Part shown: one piece after another, positions 56,851-64,000 of the stretch
Layout of the letters: each line of letters starts with the position of its first letter
Position numbering within the stretch: the stretch's first letter is position 1
From: UBA9926 sp913064795
GTDB lineage: Bacteria > Pseudomonadota > Gammaproteobacteria > Pseudomonadales > Azotimanducaceae
Direction: 5' to 3'
NCBI GenBank assembly: GCA_045560765.1
Contig: JBJKZD010000009.1
Location: forward strand, 806,001-870,000
DNA length: 64,000 nt
Notes under the pieces: model-generated
What the model was told of the DNA's origin: nothing
Database searches by the model: none
The model's input: only the letters and a program-made list of their open reading frames with translations
Program-made: the position numbers and the translations under genes

Positions 56851-58335
56851 ATGAGTAAAGAAATTCTTTTAGTCGTTGAATCAGTTTCTAATGAAAAAGG
56901 TGTTTCGGAAGAAATCATTTTTGATGCATTGGAGGTAGCCCTCGCGACAGCAACAAAAAAACGTTACTCCGAAGAATCAGATATTCGAGTAGCGATCGAT
57001 CGTGAGACAGGACTCTACGATTCTTTTCGGCGATGGACGGTGTTGACTGAGGATGAGGAGCTTGAATTTCCTGATGCGCAGATGACGGTTGCGCAAGCGG
57101 TAGAACAGCAAGCAGACCTGGTAGCAGGCGCTGTCTATGAAATACCTATCGAATCCGTAGAATTCGGGCGAATCGCCGCTCAGACGGCCAAACAAGTGAT
57201 TGTCCAAAAAGTTCGAGAGGCTGAACGGGCACAGGTCGTCGAGGCCTACCGCGATCGAATCGGCGAACTGCTCAACGGGCAGGTTAAAAAAGTGACCCGT
57301 GAGGCGGTGATCGTTGATCTCGGAAATAATGCTGAAGCGATTCTGCCAAGAGAAGAGTGGGTGCCGAGAGAAACATTCAGGATCGGTGATCGACTCCGAG
57401 CGTTGCTCAAAGAAGTTCGTCCAGAGGCCCGTGGCCCGCAATTGGCGATGACGCGAACATCGTCTCATGTGCTGACTGAGCTTTTCAAAATCGAAGTGCC
57501 AGAAGTCGCTGATGGCGTTATTGAAATTTTGGCTGCTGCCAGAGACCCAGGCTCGCGAGCCAAAATCGCGGTCAAAACCAACGACGGGCGAATCGACCCC
57601 GTAGGGGCTTGTGTGGGCATGCGAGGCTCTAGAGTACAAGCTGTGTCGGGAGAACTCGGCAATGAGCGAATCGACATCGTTCTTTGGGATGACAATATTG
57701 CTCAGCTGGCGATCAACGCGATGGCGCCCGCAGAAGTCGTGTCGATTGTTGTTGATGAAGAAACCCACAGTATGGATATTGCAGTTTCTGAGGATAATTT
57801 GGCGCAAGCGATCGGTCGCGGCGGACAAAATGTTAAATTGGCCAGTGAATTGACAGGCTGGATTCTGAATATCATGACCGAAGAAGAAGCGGCGGAGAAG
57901 CAGGAGCAAGAAGCAGGCACGGTGGTGACCCAGTTTATGGAACAACTAGACGTCGATGAGGATGTTGCAGTGGTTCTACTCGAAGAGGGCTTCACCAGTC
58001 TTGAAGAGATTGCCTACGTGCCGATTGATGAAATGGTTGCGATTGAAGGTTTTGACTTAGAGATTGTCGAAGAATTGAGAAGTCGGGCGCGCAATACGCT
58101 GACAACGATGGAGTTGGTTGGTGAAACGAACCGCTCATCTCAAGAACCGGCAGAAGATTTATTGACCATGGAAGGTATGACTAAGAAGCTTGCCTATGAT
58201 CTAGCGGAGATTGGGATCATCACCATGGAAGATTTAGCGGAACAGGCAATTGACGATTTGATGGACATTGAGTCGATGACTGAAGCGCTCGCTGGTGAGA
58301 TCATTATGACCGCTCGCGCGCCTTGGTTTGAGTAG
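56851..58335 (+). CDS. nusA: Transcription termination/antitermination factor NusA
   Basis: The 494-residue protein has the N-terminal polymerase-binding domain, an S1 domain (NGQVKKVTREAVIVDLGNNAEAILPREEWVP), two KH domains (VGACVGMRGSRVQAVSGELGNERIDIV; LAQAIGRGGQNVKLASELTGW) and two C-terminal acidic repeats (VDEDVAVVLLEEGFTSLEEIAYV; LAYDLAEIGIITMEDLAEQ), the gammaproteobacterial form. It modulates pausing and termination. Confidence 0.97.
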   Translation: MSKEILLVVESVSNEKGVSEEIIFDALEVALATATKKRYSEESDIRVAIDRETGLYDSFRRWTVLTEDEELEFPDAQMTVAQAVEQQADLVAGAVYEIPIESVEFGRIAAQTAKQVIVQKVREAERAQVVEAYRDRIGELLNGQVKKVTREAVIVDLGNNAEAILPREEWVPRETFRIGDRLRALLKEVRPEARGPQLAMTRTSSHVLTELFKIEVPEVADGVIEILAAARDPGSRAKIAVKTNDGRIDPVGACVGMRGSRVQAVSGELGNERIDIVLWDDNIAQLAINAMAPAEVVSIVVDEETHSMDIAVSEDNLAQAIGRGGQNVKLASELTGWILNIMTEEEAAEKQEQEAGTVVTQFMEQLDVDEDVAVVLLEEGFTSLEEIAYVPIDEMVAIEGFDLEIVEELRSRARNTLTTMELVGETNRSSQEPAEDLLTMEGMTKKLAYDLAEIGIITMEDLAEQAIDDLMDIESMTEALAGEIIMTARAPWFE

Positions 58336-58370
58336 ATCAAAATCGGCGAAGGTAACAAGGGGAACTGAGT

Positions 58371-60998
58371 ATGGCTGAGACAACGGTGAAGCAACTGGCT
58401 GAAGCAGTAGGAACGCCTGTTGACCGTTTGCTGCAGCAAATGCAGGAAGCAGGACTACCACAAACCGCTGAATCGGATGTGGTGCAAGAGACGCAGAAAG
58501 AATCTTTGTTGGCCTTCTTGAAAAAAAGCCATGGCGAAGAGACTGACGGGCCTAAAAAGATTACCCTCAAGCGAAGAACCCTCAGCACCATCAAGGCCGG
58601 CGGCAGTGCCGGGCGTGGCCGCACAGTGAATGTGGAGGTTCGTAAGAAGCGGACCTATGTCCGACGAGATGAGGCCGCAGAGGCTTCTGAACCGGTTGAA
58701 GAGGCTTTGCCACCACAACCAGAAACGGCTGTACCCGAAAGCGAAGCGCCAAAGGCTGTGCCCCAAGAAGCGCCGGCGGTTGCTAGCAAGCCTCTAGACC
58801 CTGAGGCAATACGCCGTGCGGCCCACTTAGCCGCCGAGCAGGAAGCCGAAGAAAAGCGAGTGGCGCAACAAGAGCGAGAAGCTAAGGCTGCTGCGGAAGA
58901 AGCTGAAAAGGCCAAGCAGGCTGCTGAAGCTCAGCGCGCAAAGGCCAATAAAACCGATTCTGCAAAAGACACCGACGATAAATCAACATCAAGAAAAGAC
59001 AAGCGTGATCGCAAAGAAATTGATATCGACGAGATTCAACAGAAGAAAGCTAAGCACGGTAATCGTAAAAAACGTGTCGAAGAATTGCTGGTCGAGGAAG
59101 TCGATGAAATATTGATTGCCCCTGAAACGGCTTTAGATGATGAGCTTGCGCCGACCACCCTGGGGCTTACGGGTGTTGCGCGTTCTAAGCGCGCTGCTGT
59201 ACCAAAAGCGGGCCCTCGGCATCAGTTTAAGGCCCCTACGACCGATCAAGTCAGAGAGGTTGAAATCGGCGAGTCGATTACCGTCTCTCAGCTGTCGCAA
59301 CGCATGTCGATCAAAGCCAACGAAGTGATCAAATACTTGATGGGTCTTGGCGTCATGGCGAACGTCAATGCCACGGTTGATCAAGAGACAGCGACCCTTG
59401 TGGTCGAGGAATTTGGCCATGCTGTAAAAATAGTCGACGCCAATGAGCTCGAGACTTCTCTGGTTGAAGGGTTGGTCTACGAGGCTGAGCCAGAGGCCCG
59501 TTCCCCGGTTGTGACCGTGATGGGCCATGTTGACCATGGCAAGACATCACTCCTAGATTACATTCGAAATGCCCAAGTCGCCGATGGCGAGGCGGGCGGA
59601 ATCACGCAGCATATCGGCGCTTATAGGGTACAGACCGCACAAGGGGAAATCTGCTTTATTGATACGCCCGGGCATGCTGCGTTTACGGCGATGCGCGCGC
59701 GTGGCGCGAGCGCGACCGATATCGTGATCTTAGTGGTGGCCGCGGATGATGGGGTTATGCCGCAAACTGAAGAGGCGGTATTGCACGCTCGCAATGCTGG
59801 AGTACCTTTAGTGGTTGCAGTGAACAAAATCGACAAAGAGGGCGCTGACCCTGAGCGAGCTAAGAGTGAATTGGCTGCCAAGGAAGTGATTCCTGAGGAT
59901 TGGGGTGGTGATACACAGTTTATCCCAGTCTCCGCGTTAACCGGTGAAGGGGTCGATGCCCTGCTGGAAGCAGTACTGCTTCAGGCTGAATTGCTAGAAT
60001 TAAAGGCGGTCCAAGACGGTCCTGCGCAGGGCGTTGTGATCGAGTCAAGGTTGGACAAAGGGAAAGGCTCTGTTGCGACCTTGCTGGTCCAAAATGGAAC
60101 GCTTAAACGCGGCGATATCGTTGTGGCAGGCGAGAATTACGGTCGAGTTCGCGCCGTCACTAATGAGCAGGGCCAGAAGCTCGAATTCGCAGGTCCTGCA
60201 ACGCCGGTCTCAATTTTGGGCTTAGACGGAACGCCCGGAGCGGGGGATCCTTTCACGGTCACAAAAGATGAAAAGGGTGCCCGTGAAGTTGCCGAATTTA
60301 GGCGCGAGAAGCTAAAGACGGAACGGCTGGCGACACCGACGGTTTCTCTGGACAACTTGTTGGAAAACTTTGGCAGCCAAAGTGTCCAATCATTGAATAT
60401 TGTCGTTAAAGCCGATGTGCGAGGATCGCTTGAAGCGATTGTCTCGGCTTTAAAAGAGCTGGGTAATGATGAGGTTCAGGTGAACGTCGTCTCCTCTGGC
60501 GTTGGCGGGTTAACCGAAACCGACGTCAACTATGCTCTGACCTCTCAAGCGGTGATTTTTGGGTTTAATGTTCGTGCAGAAACATCCGCGAAGCGAATCG
60601 TTGAGGCAGAGTCTATTGATCTCAGGTATTACAAAGTGATCTATGACCTTGTTGATGACGTGAAAGCGGCCTTAAGCGGCATGCTGGCACCCGAGGTTCG
60701 AGAGGACATCGTCGGCATCGCGGAAGTGAGAGATGTCTTCGATAGTAAGAAATTTGGATCGATCGCAGGTTGTATGGTGATAGAAGGAACCGTCCACCGG
60801 AGCAAGAACATTCGCGTATTACGGGACAACGTCGTGATCTACGAAGGCGAGCTTGAGAGCCTCAGACACTTTAAAGATGAGGTTGAGTCCGCGCGTAACG
60901 GGACTGAATGCGGCATTGGCGTCAAAAACTATAATGATGTTCGCGTCAACGACCAGATTGAAGTGTTTGATACTCGGGAGGTTGCTCGGCAGCTCTAG
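58371..60998 (+). CDS. infB: Translation initiation factor IF-2
   Basis: The 875-residue protein has an N-terminal IF2 domain (VKQLAEAVGTPVDRLLQQMQEAGL), a long charged linker rich in Ala, Glu and Lys (about 90-250), the G domain with GHVDHGKTS, DTPGHAAF and NKID motifs (residues about 380-550) and the C-terminal fMet-tRNA-binding domains. It places the initiator tRNA on the ribosome, and its gene lies downstream of an initiator tRNA gene. Confidence 0.98.
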   Translation: MAETTVKQLAEAVGTPVDRLLQQMQEAGLPQTAESDVVQETQKESLLAFLKKSHGEETDGPKKITLKRRTLSTIKAGGSAGRGRTVNVEVRKKRTYVRRDEAAEASEPVEEALPPQPETAVPESEAPKAVPQEAPAVASKPLDPEAIRRAAHLAAEQEAEEKRVAQQEREAKAAAEEAEKAKQAAEAQRAKANKTDSAKDTDDKSTSRKDKRDRKEIDIDEIQQKKAKHGNRKKRVEELLVEEVDEILIAPETALDDELAPTTLGLTGVARSKRAAVPKAGPRHQFKAPTTDQVREVEIGESITVSQLSQRMSIKANEVIKYLMGLGVMANVNATVDQETATLVVEEFGHAVKIVDANELETSLVEGLVYEAEPEARSPVVTVMGHVDHGKTSLLDYIRNAQVADGEAGGITQHIGAYRVQTAQGEICFIDTPGHAAFTAMRARGASATDIVILVVAADDGVMPQTEEAVLHARNAGVPLVVAVNKIDKEGADPERAKSELAAKEVIPEDWGGDTQFIPVSALTGEGVDALLEAVLLQAELLELKAVQDGPAQGVVIESRLDKGKGSVATLLVQNGTLKRGDIVVAGENYGRVRAVTNEQGQKLEFAGPATPVSILGLDGTPGAGDPFTVTKDEKGAREVAEFRREKLKTERLATPTVSLDNLLENFGSQSVQSLNIVVKADVRGSLEAIVSALKELGNDEVQVNVVSSGVGGLTETDVNYALTSQAVIFGFNVRAETSAKRIVEAESIDLRYYKVIYDLVDDVKAALSGMLAPEVREDIVGIAEVRDVFDSKKFGSIAGCMVIEGTVHRSKNIRVLRDNVVIYEGELESLRHFKDEVESARNGTECGIGVKNYNDVRVNDQIEVFDTREVARQL

Positions 60999-61016
60999 GC
61001 TGCTGGCGATCACTCC

Positions 61017-61400
61017 ATGCAGGCACAATACAAACGCACCGACCGGGTTGCCGAGCAAATCCAGAAAATCCTCGCGGTTTTGATACACAAGGAATTGAAA
61101 GATCCTAGGTTAGGGATGCTTACGATTAATGAGGTCCGGGTGACTAAGGATCTCGCCTACGCCGATGTCTTTTTTTCGGTATTCCCCGATGAGCACGCCG
61201 AGCAGACGCAGCTCCTTTTGAGCAATGCGAGCAGTTTTTTGAGAAAGCAATTGGCCTCTGAATTGAGTACCCGTATCACACCAAAATTGCGATTCAGGTT
61301 TGACTCAAGCCTTGTTGAGGGGCAGAAGATTGACACGGCTCTAGCCGGACATCGCATCGCGGGTGATCGTCAAAATGATGAGCCCTATGGGCAGGAGTAG
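61017..61400 (+). CDS. rbfA: Ribosome-binding factor A
   Basis: The 127-residue KH-type protein has RTDRVAEQIQKILAVLIHKELKDPRLGMLTINEVRVTKDLAYADVFFSV and ITPKLRFRFDSSLVEGQKID. It is needed for 16S 5'-end maturation and growth in the cold. It overlaps the truB start. Confidence 0.95.
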   Translation: MQAQYKRTDRVAEQIQKILAVLIHKELKDPRLGMLTINEVRVTKDLAYADVFFSVFPDEHAEQTQLLLSNASSFLRKQLASELSTRITPKLRFRFDSSLVEGQKIDTALAGHRIAGDRQNDEPYGQE

Positions 61401-62316
61401 GCGCAAAGGGCGTCCAGTGGATGGGATATTGCTGCTGGACAAACCAGCCGGAATAACGTCAAATGGCGCGCTCCAAAGGGTGAAACACCTATTTGGTGCT
61501 GCCAAAGCCGGGCATACTGGGAGCCTTGATCCGATAGCGACAGGGGTTTTGCCCATCTGCTTCGGGGAAGCGACAAAGTTTTCTCAGTTTTTGTTGGAAG
61601 CTGACAAGAGTTACGTCGCGACGATTCGGCTTGGCGAGCAAACGACGACAGGCGACAGTGAAGGCGAGTGTGTCGCGACTCAGCCGGTACCCGAAATGAG
61701 TAAGGTCGAGGCGGAGCACTATCTCGACCGGTTCAGGGGCGACATTGAGCAGATCCCTTCGATGTATTCGGCGTTAAAGGTGGATGGTCAGCCGCTCTAT
61801 AAATTGGCGAGGCAGGGGATAGAAATCGAAAGGAAGGCCCGCCCTGTAACGATTTTTAGCCTGACCCTCCTTGAGCAAACCAATGATACCTGGGTGATAG
61901 ATCTTGTTTGCAGTAAAGGGACCTATGTGAGGACCCTCGCCGAGGATCTTGGTGCAGCCATTGGCTGCGGCGCCCATGTTGTTGCCTTGAGGCGACGGCA
62001 AGCGGGGCCTTTTGAGATAGAAGAGAGTTATTCGTTAGAAGAGCTTGATGATATCAAGATAGAAAATGCAACTGAGGGGCTCGATGGGGTTTTGCTCCCA
62101 GTGTCGGCGGCAGTGGATGACTACCCAGAGGTTGAGATGACGGACCTTACCGCCAGCTACTTTCTGCAAGGGCAAGCGGTACAGATTGCCGGGGTGTCAG
62201 GGGAAGGAATGGTCGCAGTCTATGCCGAGACTGATGAAGTCAGAAATTTTGTTGGCGTTGGGAGTATTCTCGACGATGGCAGAATAGCGCCGCGCCGGTT
62301 GGTCGCGACGCTTTAA
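61378..62316 (+). CDS. truB: tRNA pseudouridine-55 synthase
   Basis: The protein has RRKGRPVDGILLLDKPAGITSN, the catalytic Asp in GHTGSLDPIATGVLP, and YSALKVDGQPLYKLARQG, with a C-terminal PUA-like domain. I take ATG 61378 (312 residues); ATG 61387 is equally possible and 61363 is upstream in frame. It converts U55 of tRNA to pseudouridine. The start lies inside rbfA. Confidence 0.95.
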   Translation: MSPMGRSRRKGRPVDGILLLDKPAGITSNGALQRVKHLFGAAKAGHTGSLDPIATGVLPICFGEATKFSQFLLEADKSYVATIRLGEQTTTGDSEGECVATQPVPEMSKVEAEHYLDRFRGDIEQIPSMYSALKVDGQPLYKLARQGIEIERKARPVTIFSLTLLEQTNDTWVIDLVCSKGTYVRTLAEDLGAAIGCGAHVVALRRRQAGPFEIEESYSLEELDDIKIENATEGLDGVLLPVSAAVDDYPEVEMTDLTASYFLQGQAVQIAGVSGEGMVAVYAETDEVRNFVGVGSILDDGRIAPRRLVATL

Positions 62317-62402
62317 ACCCAGGTTACCTGCAAATATGCGCGGATAAGCCTGAATAAGAAAAGTTGTCGAGTGGCAACAGCATATTAATAAAAGGAGGCC
62401 TC

Positions 62403-62672
62403 ATGGCTTTATCAAACGAAGAAAAAGCGGCGATCGTCAAAGATTACGGTACCGGAGAGTCCGACACAGGATCGCCTGAAGTGCAGGTCGCGTTATTGAC
62501 TGCCAATATAGAAAAACTGCAAGGGCATTTTCAAAGTCACAAGCAGGATCATCATTCCCGAATCGGGCTCCTCAGGATGGTCAGTCAAAGAAGAAAGCTC
62601 TTAAATTATTTAAAAAGTAAGAATACAGATCGATACGCCCAATTGATTAAGCGTTTAGGCCTACGTCGATAA
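62403..62672 (+). CDS. rpsO: 30S ribosomal protein S15
   Basis: From ATG 62403, preceded by AAAAGGAGG, the protein has 89 residues: GTGESDTGSPEVQVALLTANIEKLQGHF, HHSRIGLLRMVSQRRKLLNYLK and YAQLIKRLGLRR. It binds 16S rRNA early in 30S assembly. pnp follows within 27 bases, the usual rpsO-pnp pair. Confidence 0.97.
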   Translation: MALSNEEKAAIVKDYGTGESDTGSPEVQVALLTANIEKLQGHFQSHKQDHHSRIGLLRMVSQRRKLLNYLKSKNTDRYAQLIKRLGLRR

Positions 62673-62699
62673 ATCAGTCCAGAATGAATGGAGAAAAAT

Positions 62700-64000
62700 G
62701 TGAATCCAGTTAGAAAAAAATTTATGTATGGTGACCAGGAAGTCACCATAGAAACCGGTCGTGTTGCACGACAGGCCACTGCATCGGTCCTGGTCTCCGT
62801 CGGGGAAACGGCTGTTCTGGTGGCGGTAGTGGGACGCAAGGAAGCCAATCCTCATCAGAGCTTCTTTCCGTTAACCGTAAACTACGAAGAGAAAACCTAT
62901 TCAGCCGGTAAGATCCCGGGTGGCTTTTTCAAGCGAGAGGGACGCCCTTCGGAGAAAGAAACCCTGACCTCACGGTTGATCGACCGTCCGATTAGACCCC
63001 TATTTCCAAAAGGGTTTATGAACGAAGTTCAAGTGACCTGTCAGGTGGTTTCGGCAGAAAAAGATATGGATTCGGACATTCCGGCCATGATTGGTGTATC
63101 GGCGGCTTTGAGTCTGTCTGGAATTCCCTTTGCAGGGCCGATCGGAGCGGCACGCGTGGGCTTTACCCGAGATGGATATTTGCTGAACCCGGGGTATGAA
63201 GCACTCGCAGAATCTCATCTAGATATGGTGGTTGCGGGCACAGAGTCAGCCGTGTTGATGGTGGAGTCTGAAGCGAAAGAGCTTACAGAAGATCAAATGC
63301 TCGGTGCTGTGCTCTACGCGCATCAAGAGATGCAGGTTGTCGTGAAAGCGGTACAGGAGCTTTGCGAAGAAGTCGGCGTCACCCATTGGGATTGGTCCCG
63401 CGCTGAAGCTGATGCTGAGCTGGTTGAGAAAATGTCGACCTTGAGTGCCGAAAAAATCGGTGAAGCCTATCGCATTAACGAGAAAATGAGTCGACAGGAC
63501 GCGCTGCAGGCACTTCGTGACGAAGCGATCGAGGCATTCGTTCAGGAGGGCGGCCCTTCGGCTGATGACGTCAGTGCAATTTTCGGCAGCATTGAGAAAA
63601 AGACGGTTCGCCGCGCGATCATTGCCGGGGAACCCCGAATCGACGGCCGTGACACAAAAACAGTACGAGCCATTGCAGTTGAAGTGGGCATGTTGGCTAA
63701 AACCCACGGTTCGGCGCTGTTTACTCGGGGCGAGACCCAAGCCCTGGTAACGACCACCTTGGGCTCAGCTAGAGACGCTGCGATCATCGATGCACTCCAA
63801 GGATCTTATCGAGATCACTTCATGCTCCATTACAATTTCCCACATTACAGTGTCGGCGAGACCGGCTTCTCAGGGGGGCCAAAGCGGCGAGAGATTGGCC
63901 ACGGACGTTTGGCCCGCCGTGGGGTCGCGGCGGTTCTACCGAGCTATGAGGACTGGCCCTATACAGTCCGGGTTGTTTCTGAAATTACTGAATCTAACGG
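62700..64000 (+). CDS. pnp: Polynucleotide phosphorylase, 3' partial
   Basis: The gene begins at GTG 62700 and runs off the window after about 433 codons. The protein starts NPVRKKFMYGDQEVTIETGR and continues with the first RNase PH domain (GKIPGGFFKREGRPSEKE, SRLIDRPIRPLFPKGF), the helical domain, and the second RNase PH domain (IDGRDTKTVRAIAVEVGML, ALFTRGETQAL, HYNFPHYSVGETG, RREIGHGRLARRGV). It degrades RNA from the 3' end by phosphorolysis. The KH and S1 domains lie beyond the window. Confidence 0.97.
   Translation, partial: MNPVRKKFMYGDQEVTIETGRVARQATASVLVSVGETAVLVAVVGRKEANPHQSFFPLTVNYEEKTYSAGKIPGGFFKREGRPSEKETLTSRLIDRPIRPLFPKGFMNEVQVTCQVVSAEKDMDSDIPAMIGVSAALSLSGIPFAGPIGAARVGFTRDGYLLNPGYEALAESHLDMVVAGTESAVLMVESEAKELTEDQMLGAVLYAHQEMQVVVKAVQELCEEVGVTHWDWSRAEADAELVEKMSTLSAEKIGEAYRINEKMSRQDALQALRDEAIEAFVQEGGPSADDVSAIFGSIEKKTVRRAIIAGEPRIDGRDTKTVRAIAVEVGMLAKTHGSALFTRGETQALVTTTLGSARDAAIIDALQGSYRDHFMLHYNFPHYSVGETGFSGGPKRREIGHGRLARRGVAAVLPSYEDWPYTVRVVSEITESN

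Noticed and set aside
56977..57945. Minus-strand frame of 322 codons inside nusA
   Set aside because: Long only because of codon bias in the sense gene; rich in Arg, His and Cys in a non-protein pattern.

Overview
The window looks like a chromosomal segment of a marine-type gammaproteobacterium. The right half (about 32.5-64 kb) carries a conserved housekeeping series: smpB, ratA-ratB, bamE, fur, recN, hrcA, grpE-dnaK-dnaJ, dapB, carAB, greA, yhbY, rlmE-ftsH-folP-glmM-tpiA-secG, tRNA-Leu(GAG), initiator tRNA, rimP-nusA-infB-rbfA-truB-rpsO-pnp. From general knowledge this is close to the order in Pseudomonas and relatives, with an hrcA inserted between recN and grpE. TonB-dependent receptors, thrombospondin type 3 repeats, luciferase-like oxidoreductases and a carotenoid oxygenase in the left half are typical of aerobic marine gammaproteobacteria. 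The species cannot be named from the sequence.

Left half, in order: the 3' part of a large secreted calcium-repeat and C-type-lectin protein; a SYLF-domain protein; an integration scar made of a 20-bp tmRNA (ssrA) 3'-end sequence, putative integrase arm sites on both sides, a broken tyrosine integrase and a broken reductive-dehalogenase-like gene; then a tightly packed four-gene operon (class III aminotransferase, PHP domain fused to a GT4 glycosyltransferase, phosphatidylserine decarboxylase, His-rich membrane protein) that I read as a candidate uncharacterised lipid or envelope pathway. A PAP2 phosphatase, polyphosphate kinase and a Ppx/GppA phosphatase follow, so about 3.9-13.8 kb is rich in lipid and phosphate chemistry.

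From 14 to 32 kb the genes are mostly accessory: a TonB receptor with a small secreted protein, a methyltransferase, an SDR, a CmcJ-like oxygenase-family protein, a minus-strand set (LLM oxidoreductase, MFS transporter, LLM oxidoreductase, UppP) divergent from a carotenoid oxygenase, an M13 metallopeptidase lipoprotein and a second TonB receptor. A G-rich 16-bp tandem repeat with strong quadruplex potential lies before the peptidase gene, and an 18-bp perfect palindrome lies before the second receptor.

From 32.5 kb on, regulatory signals can be read directly: a promoter and long leader for a cold-shock gene, a sigma-32-type promoter before grpE, a terminator hairpin before carA, a sigma-70 promoter before the initiator tRNA, and two successive terminators between that tRNA and rimP. 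The window ends inside pnp.
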